A stretch of DNA of 30,709 nt from assembly GCA_002398565.1 (NCBI GenBank), contig DGZP01000019.1, forward strand, positions 6,418 to 37,126. Direction: 5' to 3'. This stretch comes from Proteiniphilum sp. UBA4977. GTDB taxonomy: Bacteria > Bacteroidota > Bacteroidia > Bacteroidales > Dysgonomonadaceae. Positions 1-7,620 of this stretch are shown here, piece by piece (the first letter of the stretch is position 1; each line of letters starts with the position of its first letter). Position numbers and translations under genes: made by a program. The notes under the pieces were generated by a model, which did no database searches, was not told the DNA's origin, and was given only the letters and a program-made list of their open reading frames with translations.

Positions 1-285
1 ATTAACACCAAAGAGGGCAGAAGAAACATCATCCGCAGAGAGAGAGCGATAGAATTGGCTTTTGAAGGGAAGCGCTTTTGGGATATACGGAGATGGAAAG
101 AAATAGAGATTTACAATACGGACCCGCAAGGATGGAATATCATGGGGGAAACGCCGGAAGATTTCTATACAGTCCTTCCCTTGAGAAACGAATCGGTGAG
201 GTTTACCGTAAAAGATTATTTCTGGCCAATACGGGAGTCTAACTTGTTTGTGAACAAAAACCTTGTTCAAAACTATGGTTGGTAA
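1..285 (+). CDS. RagB/SusD family outer-membrane nutrient-binding lipoprotein, C-terminal fragment
   Basis: The reading frame is open from the first base, so this is the last 94 codons of a gene that starts before the window. The segment RERAIELAFEGKRFWDIRRW is the C-terminal signature of SusD/RagB proteins, and the end (NLFVNKNLVQNYGW) matches the usual SusD terminus, where a short NP/QN-containing tail closes the protein. SusD proteins are surface lipoproteins that lid a SusC transporter and bind the incoming glycan or peptide. The two downstream lipoproteins lie 30 and 32 bp apart on the same strand, so this is the tail of a PUL operon whose SusC should lie just left of the window. A TTG at 55 could be mistaken for a start, but coding similarity extends upstream of it. 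Confidence 0.93.
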   Translation: MNTKEGRRNIIRRERAIELAFEGKRFWDIRRWKEIEIYNTDPQGWNIMGETPEDFYTVLPLRNESVRFTVKDYFWPIRESNLFVNKNLVQNYGW

Positions 286-315
286 ATTATCAAGCATTTA
301 TAACTATAATATAAT

Positions 316-1524
316 ATGAAACTAAAAAAGAATTGTTTTATCCGGTTAGTTTTGGGGATGGTATTTCTTTATTCATGTGGAAATGAAGAGCCTGTAGGAC
401 AACAACCTCTGGATAATATCCCGCCCGGAATAATAACAAATGTAAGTGTGAAGAATATTGCGGGAGGTGCTGTTTTCCACTATACACTTCCTTCCGATGA
501 AGACCTGTTATATGTAAAAGCAGTTTACTCCATTGACGGGGAAACGGAAGTGGAGAGCAAAGCTTCGGCTTTTGTTGATTCACTGTTAGTGTTGGGGTTT
601 GGTGACACCATACAGTATCAGGTGAAGTTGATCGCGGTGGACAAAAGTCGTAATGAGTCCGACCCACATGTTGAAACGATAAGACCGCTCATTCCGGATG
701 TCCTTTCTATTTCTAAAACCCTTTCAATTGTTTCAGACTTCGGAGGATTACTGGCCACATGGGAAAATCCAAACAAGGCAGATATTTCGGTTAATATTGA
801 AATAGAGGATCATAACAGGGAGTATGTGCCCAAAGAAATATTCTATAGTTCCTCGATAAAAGGAAAAGGAACCGTACGGGGTATGGATACGATCCCTTTT
901 CATTTCCGGACTTACCTGCAAGACCACTGGGGAAACAAGAGCCCTTTTAGATATGACACGATTATCCCGATTTATGAAACGGAATTCGATAAATTGAAAT
1001 TCGCCAAAGTGACAACATCAGGAGATATACCCCCTTATAATTCAAACTACGACATACATAGGATATGGGACGGGAACAAAGGGGGTGACCCGTGTTATAG
1101 CTCCCCTGCAGGAACGGGTATATGGCCTCAATCTATTTCTTTTGATCTGGGAATAATAGGAAAAATCAGTCGATTACGGTTATTTCAGAGGACTGCGAGT
1201 CCAAGTTATATTTTTCACGAAGGGAATTTGAGAAACTTTGAAGTATGGGGATGTGTAAATTACAATCCGGCTCAACCGGGGTGGGAACAATGGACTAAAT
1301 TGATGGAGTGTGAATCTATTAAGCCATCCGGATTGCCTCTTGGAAAGATCTCTATTGAAGATGAAGAACAAGCTCGAAACGGGGAGGATTTTACGAATGA
1401 TCCTAATAACCCGCCGGTACGCTATATAAGAATATTGGCAAAACGAACCTGGGCCAATGGAGCCAATTTTCAAATCGGAGAGGTGGAAATTTATGGCGAC
1501 AACAGGCCATCAGTAATGCAATAG
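316..1524 (+). CDS. Surface lipoprotein with DUF4959, DUF5126 and DUF5000 (discoidin-like) domains
   Basis: The protein has 402 residues. It has a lipoprotein signal with the acylated cysteine at about residue 21 (VFLYSCGNEE). Residues about 35-120 (PGIITNVSVKNIAGGA..., DEDLLYVKAVYSIDG) have the look of DUF4959, a fibronectin-like module. Residues about 122-225 (LLATWENPNKADISVNIEI) fit DUF5126. Residues about 245-398, with an IWDGN motif, SISFDLG and a closing IGEVEIYGD, are a DUF5000/F5-8C-like jelly roll. In Bacteroidales this domain string normally follows SusD in PULs and is thought to act as an accessory surface glycan-binding protein. It sits 30 bp after the SusD fragment and 32 bp before another discoidin lipoprotein, so co-transcription is likely. 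The ligand cannot be read from the sequence. Confidence 0.86.
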   Translation: MKLKKNCFIRLVLGMVFLYSCGNEEPVGQQPLDNIPPGIITNVSVKNIAGGAVFHYTLPSDEDLLYVKAVYSIDGETEVESKASAFVDSLLVLGFGDTIQYQVKLIAVDKSRNESDPHVETIRPLIPDVLSISKTLSIVSDFGGLLATWENPNKADISVNIEIEDHNREYVPKEIFYSSSIKGKGTVRGMDTIPFHFRTYLQDHWGNKSPFRYDTIIPIYETEFDKLKFAKVTTSGDIPPYNSNYDIHRIWDGNKGGDPCYSSPAGTGIWPQSISFDLGIIGKISRLRLFQRTASPSYIFHEGNLRNFEVWGCVNYNPAQPGWEQWTKLMECESIKPSGLPLGKISIEDEEQARNGEDFTNDPNNPPVRYIRILAKRTWANGANFQIGEVEIYGDNRPSVMQ

Positions 1525-1556
1525 AAAATATTAGTAATTTAAATGAATGATTATTT

Positions 1557-2723
1557 ATGAATAATTTGCTGGAAATAATTTATATATCGGCCATAACGGT
1601 TTGCCTGCTGCTCGTTTCATGTTCCGATATGAACGAATTGAGCGATCGTTTTCTGAAAGAAGGAGAAACTACTTATGCCACATTGCCTGATTCTGTAACT
1701 GTTGGAGCCGGAAAAGAACGCGTACAATTTGAAATATTTATAACAACAAACAGAGTAAAAACAACGCGTATCTATTGGAATAACCACACTGATTCGGTAG
1801 ATATTGAAATAGGGAATCAAGCGGGAGTATTCTATAAGACCATAGAGAATTTACCGGAACAAAGCTATCTGTTCGATCTGGTTAACTTAGATCAATATGG
1901 TAATCGGTCTCTTCCCTATGAAGTGTCCGGGCGATCTCTCGGGGAGAAATATGAAAGTACAATGTTAAACAGGCGCCTTGTCTCTTTGAGTGCAAATAAC
2001 GCCGGAAATAAAGTATTGGTGTGGGGCGGTATGGATGAGTCTCTGGATGCCAAGCACACAGAGATATCATATACCAATATCGACGATGAGAATGTACTGA
2101 TGGAAGTTCCTTTATCTGAAAATAGTACGATTATCACAGATCTTAAACCCGGTAGTTTACCCAAATATCGCACCGTCTATATTCCGGATGAAATGGTTGT
2201 TGATGTTTTTTACACCGACTTCACGGACGCTTCTCTTGCTTACGACGGTGATTTTTTGTTAATTAAATCCGAAATTTCAATTATAGGGTATTCAAATCAA
2301 CACGATTCGGGGGACAATGCAGCTAAACACGCCCTTGATAATAATTATACCAACAGATGGCATACACGTGTTGGTAAAAATTATCCCCATTGGATGGTTT
2401 TTGATATCGGCGGAGAAGTTCTTGTGAGTAGATTTTCCATATGGCCTTCGGTATTTGGTTTAGAAACAGGAAAAATATTTGATAATAGACTGCCTGCTAC
2501 ATTCTCTCTTTGGGGAAGAAATGATGAACCTCCCAGTGATAATTTGTCTGGAGAAGAAGGGTGGACACAATTGGGAAACTATTCAATTGAAGAAAGAGGC
2601 GGAGAACAGACCTTTATTATAGACAATCCAATTCCGGTGAAATATCTCAAGATGAGTTCACCTAATGGGTTAAATGGTACAACAATGATGGTGATCGGAG
2701 AGTTTGATATTTACTCCAGATAA
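1557..2723 (+). CDS. Surface lipoprotein with DUF4998 and C-terminal discoidin (F5/8C) domain
   Basis: The protein has 388 residues. A hydrophobic signal ends in the lipobox LLLVSC with cysteine 22. Residues about 35-220 (YATLPDSVTVGAGKERVQF, TRIYWNN, SYLFDLVNLDQYGNRSLPYE) resemble DUF4998, a family that regularly accompanies DUF4959/DUF5000 proteins in Bacteroidales PULs. Residues about 235-388 form a discoidin-type domain: HALDNNYTNRWHT, then HWMVFDIGGEVLVSRFSIWP, then GEFDIYSR at the end. It is the last gene of the left-hand PUL operon, since a strong hairpin follows 23 bp after the stop. A role in surface ligand capture is inferred from family and context. Confidence 0.83.
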   Translation: MNNLLEIIYISAITVCLLLVSCSDMNELSDRFLKEGETTYATLPDSVTVGAGKERVQFEIFITTNRVKTTRIYWNNHTDSVDIEIGNQAGVFYKTIENLPEQSYLFDLVNLDQYGNRSLPYEVSGRSLGEKYESTMLNRRLVSLSANNAGNKVLVWGGMDESLDAKHTEISYTNIDDENVLMEVPLSENSTIITDLKPGSLPKYRTVYIPDEMVVDVFYTDFTDASLAYDGDFLLIKSEISIIGYSNQHDSGDNAAKHALDNNYTNRWHTRVGKNYPHWMVFDIGGEVLVSRFSIWPSVFGLETGKIFDNRLPATFSLWGRNDEPPSDNLSGEEGWTQLGNYSIEERGGEQTFIIDNPIPVKYLKMSSPNGLNGTTMMVIGEFDIYSR

Positions 2724-2745
2724 TTCATTTATTTTCTGGATAAAA

Positions 2746-2787
2746 GGGTGTATTAAAACAGTTATCTCAACTTTATTTAATACACCC
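2746..2787. terminator. Terminator-like hairpin after the left PUL operon
   Basis: A perfect 12-bp inverted repeat, GGGTGTATTAAA (2746-2757) and TTTAATACACCC (2776-2787), encloses an 18-nt loop 23 bp after the DUF4998 gene stop. The plus strand has no T-run after the stem. The minus strand has TTTT directly after it, so the uridine tract favours the minus direction even though the genes here run plus. It could act bidirectionally or as a 3'-end-stabilising stem. Confidence 0.5.
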
Positions 2788-2848
2788 TGCCCCACCCATT
2801 AATGAGAGTTTGTTGATTTTTTATACTCCTATTACAATATTATCATTT

Positions 2849-2862
2849 AACGGGTATCCGTT
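2849..2862. promoter_or_regulatory. Small inverted repeat upstream of the six-hairpin glycosidase
   Basis: AACGG-GTAT-CCGTT forms a 5-bp perfect inverted repeat 24-37 bp upstream of the ATG at 2886, in an otherwise AT-rich leader. It could be an operator or part of a 5'-UTR hairpin. No convincing Bacteroidetes -33/-7 promoter pair was found around it, so this is only a candidate site. Confidence 0.25.
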
Positions 2863-2885
2863 GTAAAATATCCTCTCAATTAACA

Positions 2886-5426
2886 ATGCAAAAAATGTCA
2901 AAAATAAATACTCTATCATTTCTTATTGCAATAGCATTGCTTCTTCCTGGGAAAATTTTCGCAGTAAATAAAATTCTGGATCGAAGTAATATACCTCAGT
3001 TTAATTCAATCGTTCACGATCCTTTAACAAAAAAAATCATTCTTTCAGATCCAAACGGGAATCTCATTTTACAAATAGACTATACAAAGGGTTGCCGAAT
3101 AACCGAATTAAGCATAAAAGGGCAAAACACATTATCACCTGCAGGCGTTTACACCGGATTCAGGACTAAGGGCGGAGCGTTCACCTCTTTAGCCGGTATC
3201 GATGAAATCGATGTGGAAGAGCAAATGGGAATCATTACTATAAGAAATATTATTTATGGTGATCATTCAATTCAGGTGAATGAGTCTTGGATTTTTGAAA
3301 CAATTGGTGATAAGATTGTTTGGCATATAGACCGGGAATACAGCGGGTTGGCAAAACTGGAGGAAACCTCTTTCCCTCAATGGAACTTTAGTGATTTATC
3401 CGTCTGGAAAGGTGGGATACTGGATAATGGCGGGGTTATCTGGTGTAAATATCTTAGTAAAGTGAATAATACATACGGCGTACACACTGGTGGAGTTACT
3501 TTTTGGAATCCCGACAATGGAAATGCTTTCCGAATAGATGCAAAAGCAGATGGTAAAAATATTGCAGCTAAATATTCACTAAATGAAAATCAAGAATTTG
3601 TATGTACGCATTTTGTGACAGACACCGAATTGGAACCACGTTACAATTTGAACCGTTTTGTGAACGGACGATCGGATGTGTTTGCTTCATTTGACGTACA
3701 TCGTGGAATGACCTCGATAACGTTGGAAATGGAATACATTAATTATGATATGGCATATTCTCGTGGTGTACTTCCGGGTATCGACGAAAAAGCAGTTCGG
3801 GAATTGATGAATACAACCGGACGTTATGGCGTTGTCGATAATGGCATTGTGGGTGCCAATGGTTGGCTTACAAACTGGAAATGCTTGCATGAACCATTTT
3901 TCGCACAAATAGGCATGGCTTTGGGGGATGACAATTATATTCTGAATATGGGAACTACTCTGGATAGGGAAAGAGACCATGCATTAACCTCTGAAGGACG
4001 CGTCTTGTCGCGCTGGCATAATGAAGACGAAGACCAGATGCCTGGCACATTTAATTATAAGACCGGATACTACGAGGCACGTTGGGGATATACTGTCGAT
4101 TCACAAACCGGATATATTATTAATACGGCTGAACAATTTGACTTATGTGGCGATGTTAATTGGTTACTTTCGCATAAAGCCAGTTGTGAGAAAGCATTGG
4201 ACTGGCTAATCAGACGGGATACAAATGATAATGGAATTTTCGAGATGATGAATAATTCCATTGCGGAAAAAAAGGCAAGCGATTGGTTGGATATTGTCTG
4301 GGCTTCTTTTGAAAATGCTTTTGTAAATGCCCAAATGTATGAAGCCTTGAGTCTATGGGAAGAATGTGAACGGATTCTTGGTGATATGGAAAAAGCGGAA
4401 TACTACCATAAAATAGCCAAACGACTCAAAGAAAATTTCAATAAGTCGGTTGATGAAGGCGGTTTTTGGTCACCAGAACAAAAGCAATATATTTACTGGC
4501 GCGATAAAGATGGCTCTGTGCATGGAGATAATCTGGTTACTCCCGTCAACTTTGCCGTTATTGCATTTAATCTTTGCGATGACAAAAAACGCATCGCACA
4601 AATCCTTGATCAGATAGAGAAGAGAAGTAATGCTGAAAATCTTTTCCATTGGCCTTTATGCTTCGATTCTTTCAAAAGGGAAGAAGTGGAATCGGGCAAT
4701 TGGCCCTTCCCGAGATATGAAAACGGAGACATATTCCCCACCTGGGGATATCTGGGTGTCAGGGCTTATGCTGGATATAACAAAGAAATAGCATTGAAGT
4801 ATATACGTAATCTTTTAGCACAATATAAGAAAGATGGCCTTTCTTCGCAGCGTTATAGTCGAGAAACTCAATTGGGTTTGGGTTCGGATATACTGGCTGG
4901 GATATGTACAAGCGTTACGGCTCTCTACCGGGATATCTATGGTATTCGTCCCAAATGGAACCGGATGGGATTGGAACCCAATATGCTTAAGAACTTGAAT
5001 GGAACAGTCTTTAATTACTCCTTGCGCAATACACTTTATCAAGTCATATTGAATACGAATGATTATGAATTGCGCAATGATAACTTTTCCGTGAAAAGCA
5101 GAGAGGCTTTTGGTGTGTCATTCAAGAATAAGGAACTGGCAGTCTTCCCTCACAATAGAGAACAAGTGATCCTGAAACTAAAAGGAGATTCGAACCTGCC
5201 GATATCTGTCGAACTTAACAGTTATACCGGAAAGAACCTCTCCTGGAAGGTAACTTCTGCAGGCAATTACCATGTTACCGTCGAAGGATTAGATCCTGCA
5301 GAGAAATATACAATATCAATCAATGGAAAGAGCGTCAATATAGAAGTAAACAGGGATGGAGAAGCCTCATTTTCTTATTCTTGCATAAAGCCAACGCTCT
5401 TTAGTTTGAATGGAAAATTGGGATAG
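2886..5426 (+). CDS. Secreted six-hairpin ((alpha/alpha)6-barrel) glycosidase, family unresolved
   Basis: The protein has 846 residues. A Sec signal peptide ends near LLPGKIFA (about residue 26), with no lipobox. Residues about 30-290 are beta-rich and look like the mutarotase-like N-terminal sandwich that precedes six-hairpin glycosidases. Residues about 300-690 have the helical repeats and acidic/aromatic motifs of the barrel: YYEARWGYTVDSQTGYIIN, LDWLIRRDTNDNGIFEM, SDWLDIVW (Asp466) and ENGDIFPTWGYLGVRAYAG. The tail (GIRPKWNRMGLEPNM, then FNYSLRNTLYQV) matches the beta-sandwich that closes rhamnosidase- and phosphorylase-like six-hairpin enzymes. The substrate cannot be read. Asp466 and neighbouring acids are candidate catalytic residues only. 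It stands alone between a hairpin-bounded PUL tail and an AraC regulator, which may control it. ATG at 2895 is an alternative start. Confidence 0.75.
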   Translation: MQKMSKINTLSFLIAIALLLPGKIFAVNKILDRSNIPQFNSIVHDPLTKKIILSDPNGNLILQIDYTKGCRITELSIKGQNTLSPAGVYTGFRTKGGAFTSLAGIDEIDVEEQMGIITIRNIIYGDHSIQVNESWIFETIGDKIVWHIDREYSGLAKLEETSFPQWNFSDLSVWKGGILDNGGVIWCKYLSKVNNTYGVHTGGVTFWNPDNGNAFRIDAKADGKNIAAKYSLNENQEFVCTHFVTDTELEPRYNLNRFVNGRSDVFASFDVHRGMTSITLEMEYINYDMAYSRGVLPGIDEKAVRELMNTTGRYGVVDNGIVGANGWLTNWKCLHEPFFAQIGMALGDDNYILNMGTTLDRERDHALTSEGRVLSRWHNEDEDQMPGTFNYKTGYYEARWGYTVDSQTGYIINTAEQFDLCGDVNWLLSHKASCEKALDWLIRRDTNDNGIFEMMNNSIAEKKASDWLDIVWASFENAFVNAQMYEALSLWEECERILGDMEKAEYYHKIAKRLKENFNKSVDEGGFWSPEQKQYIYWRDKDGSVHGDNLVTPVNFAVIAFNLCDDKKRIAQILDQIEKRSNAENLFHWPLCFDSFKREEVESGNWPFPRYENGDIFPTWGYLGVRAYAGYNKEIALKYIRNLLAQYKKDGLSSQRYSRETQLGLGSDILAGICTSVTALYRDIYGIRPKWNRMGLEPNMLKNLNGTVFNYSLRNTLYQVILNTNDYELRNDNFSVKSREAFGVSFKNKELAVFPHNREQVILKLKGDSNLPISVELNSYTGKNLSWKVTSAGNYHVTVEGLDPAEKYTISINGKSVNIEVNRDGEASFSYSCIKPTLFSLNGKLG

Positions 5427-5546
5427 ACAATCACTTTTAGGCAATTATATTACTAGCTGAAGTTGAATAAATAATACTTCTCTTGTAAAAATGCGATTTT
5501 TTTATTTTTTTTGTTTAGAGAATCCCTACATGGACATTGAACGGAT

Positions 5547-6434
5547 ATGAAATATAATAATTCGGGGATAGATTTTAAATACCTGTTGGTCAATGAACGG
5601 GATAAAAAATTCGGGTTGACAGTCGATTCGGTTGGTTTTCAAACTATCCCTCCGAATACATTCTATCCTCCTTCAAAACACCCTAAAAGCCATTTTTTCA
5701 AACCCGACGAAGGTCGTGTTTTATCCTCAAATCATATCGTATATATCAGTAAAGGAAGCGGGAGTTTTTCTTCAGCAACTACCAGAAGAACAAATATTGC
5801 AGAAGGGCAGGTTATTCTTCTGTTTCCAGGTCAGTGGCACACCTATAATCCTTCGAAAGAAAGTGGCTGGGACGAATATTACATCGGTTTTTGGGGGGAG
5901 ATTATTGATAATATTGTCGCTCACGGATTCATATCTTCTGATAATCAAATCCTCAATGTAGGTATAAATGGGGATTTAGTGAACCTCTATGTGAATGCCA
6001 TACGAGTTGCCAAAGAAGATAAGCCAGCCAGCCAGCAATATTTAGCCGGTATTGCACTTAATATACTGGGAACTGTTCTATCTTTAACTCAAAACAAAAA
6101 ATTCGACTCAAGAGAACAGGCAAAAAAGATTGAACTCGCAAAAATCATCATGATTGAACATATTCACGAAAATATCAATATGAAGGAGTTGGCGGGGAAC
6201 ATAGGCATCGACTATTCAACATTCAGAAAAATATTTAAAGAACATACAGGATATGCGCCATTACAGTTTTTTCATGAGCTTAAACTGCGAAGAGCGAAAG
6301 AGCTGCTGACAGAGACCTCCAAACCGGTTAAGGAAATTGCCTATGAACTGGGTTTTGGGACTTATGAGTATTTCCTATCTTTTTTTCTGAAAAAAACGGG
6401 AAAATCTCCATCAAATTATAAAAATAAAAGATGA
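5547..6434 (+). CDS. AraC family transcriptional regulator with N-terminal cupin-like sensor
   Basis: The protein has 295 residues and no membrane segment, so it is cytoplasmic. Residues about 20-170 are beta-rich with the pattern of the AraC-type ligand-binding cupin (SNHIVYISKGSGSF, EGQVILLFPGQWHTYNPSKESGWDEYYIGFWG). Residues about 194-293 contain the double helix-turn-helix. The first is at INMKELAGNIGIDYSTFRKIF, followed by the linker GYAPLQFFHELKLRRAKELL. The second is at VKEIAYELGFGTYEYFLSFF, closed by KKTGKSPSNYK. This one-component type commonly activates carbohydrate genes in Bacteroidetes. Candidate targets are the upstream glycosidase and the flanking PULs. The stop is 15 bp before the aminopeptidase gene, so the two are probably co-transcribed. 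The 120-bp leader is very AT-rich. Confidence 0.93.
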   Translation: MKYNNSGIDFKYLLVNERDKKFGLTVDSVGFQTIPPNTFYPPSKHPKSHFFKPDEGRVLSSNHIVYISKGSGSFSSATTRRTNIAEGQVILLFPGQWHTYNPSKESGWDEYYIGFWGEIIDNIVAHGFISSDNQILNVGINGDLVNLYVNAIRVAKEDKPASQQYLAGIALNILGTVLSLTQNKKFDSREQAKKIELAKIIMIEHIHENINMKELAGNIGIDYSTFRKIFKEHTGYAPLQFFHELKLRRAKELLTETSKPVKEIAYELGFGTYEYFLSFFLKKTGKSPSNYKNKR

Positions 6435-6449
6435 ATTGAACAAAACATT

Positions 6450-7214
6450 ATGTCAATAACAAAAGAATCAGAACTAGTTGGCATGAAGAAAGTAAGTGAT
6501 GTAGTTGCTTACACTTTAAAAGAAATGAAATATTTTGCTAAACCAGGTATTTCAACCAAACAACTTGACGAATACGGAGCAAAAATATTGCAGGGCTTTG
6601 GTGCAAATTCAGCACCTTATAAAACATACAAATTTCCCGGTTGGACTTGCATAAGCGTGGACAATGAATTTTGCCACGGAATACCTTCAGCAAATAGAAT
6701 ATTAAAAGAAGGGAACCTGATAAATATCGATGTATCAGCCGAATTAAATGGATTTTGGTCAGACAACGGAGCCTCATTTGTGCTTGGAGAAGACAAATTC
6801 GGACATCTAAAACTTGTAGACGCTTCCAAAAAAATATTGAAAAAAACTGTTTCAAATATCAAGGACGGTGTAAGGATATCAGACATTGGACATCTCATAG
6901 AGACAGAAGCCTACAGGCTTGGATATAAAGTGATCAAGAATTTGGGTGGACACGGAATAGGCAGAAGCTTACATGAACAACCTGACGGAATTCTTAATTA
7001 TAAAAATCGATTTGACCGAAGACATTTCAAAAAGAACATGGTTGTGGCAATTGAAACTTTCATATCAACCTTATCAACCTATGCAATTGAGAATAATGAT
7101 GGTTGGACATTAGTTGGCAATAAAGGCGGATTTATGGCTCAACACGAACATACAATAGTTGTTACTGATAATAAACCTATAATTTTGACCGAAAAGAATG
7201 AGATTTGGGATTGA
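6450..7214 (+). CDS. map: Type I methionine aminopeptidase
   Basis: The protein has 254 residues, the usual length for the bacterial type I enzyme, which removes the initiator methionine from nascent proteins. All five metal ligands of the pita-bread fold are present: Asp94 (LINIDV), Asp105 (FWSDNGASF), His168 (GGHGIGRSLHEQP), Glu202 (VAIETF) and Glu233 (AQHEHTIVV). His76 (FCHGIPS) and His175 correspond to conserved active-site histidines. Two signature spots differ from the common housekeeping form: SDNGASF where GDTS-like sequence is usual, and IETF where EPF is usual. No N-terminal zinc or SH3-binding extension is present. Its place 15 bp behind a PUL-type AraC regulator, rather than with ribosomal-protein or secY genes, suggests an accessory copy. 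This is inferred, since the rest of the genome is not visible. The gene is AT-rich compared with the PUL genes. Confidence 0.93.
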   Translation: MSITKESELVGMKKVSDVVAYTLKEMKYFAKPGISTKQLDEYGAKILQGFGANSAPYKTYKFPGWTCISVDNEFCHGIPSANRILKEGNLINIDVSAELNGFWSDNGASFVLGEDKFGHLKLVDASKKILKKTVSNIKDGVRISDIGHLIETEAYRLGYKVIKNLGGHGIGRSLHEQPDGILNYKNRFDRRHFKKNMVVAIETFISTLSTYAIENNDGWTLVGNKGGFMAQHEHTIVVTDNKPIILTEKNEIWD

Positions 7215-7620
7215 ATATAAGAATAGAAAATCCCGAACCGCTAACAACGTATACAACTTATGGGACACCACCGTAGAAGTTTAACGCATTTTTGCCGCAC
7301 CTTATTGGGTTATCTCGGTTTTGACTGTTATAGGCTTTAATATATGTATGATGGCTGTATGTTAATACCGATAAGAAGATTGAACCGATTTAACCTCGCC
7401 CGCCTCCTTATCTACTATCTTCATTTCCTTATCAGCAAAGCCAGCAAATATTTCTATTGATTATCAGGATATTCAGGCTTTAAGGCACCTTAAACCCGGA
7501 TATATATAAGTTAAAAGTGTTCCAGAAACTGATTATAGCGATTCAAATCAGGTCTGAACTTTTACACAATTAATGTGCTCGATTGTTATGGACTAAAACA
7601 TATTAATTAATAATCAGATT
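7215..7620. other. Gene-poor convergent intergenic region with a short relic frame
   Basis: This 406-bp gap separates the convergent map and GH106-like genes. No intact gene is seen. Just after map there is a weak 6-bp stem (GGGATT/AATCCC), then CTAACAACGTATA at about 7241-7253, a motif that resembles gene-cassette boundary sequences but without a recognisable partner. On the minus strand, 7460-7362 is open and reads as a protein-like fragment (IEIFAGFADKEMKIVDKEAG...) that ends in TAA and lacks a start near its left edge. It may be the remains of a lost gene. A near-palindrome TTTAAGG-CA-CCTTAAA lies at 7479-7494. Confidence 0.45.

Noticed and set aside
5485..5520. Promoter or terminator in the poly-T leader of the AraC gene
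   Set aside because: The AAAAAT-GCG-ATTTTT stem is pure A/T and the long T-tracts match -7 elements by chance; no element of proper spacing could be fixed.
7201..7236. Intrinsic terminator after map (GGGATT/AATCCC)
   Set aside because: The stem has only six pairs around a 16-nt loop and lacks a T-run, so it is not convincing.
7241..7340. Integron attC site behind map
   Set aside because: Only one boundary-like motif is visible. No matching complementary end, no folded imperfect hairpin and no integrase were found, so it is kept only as a weak observation.
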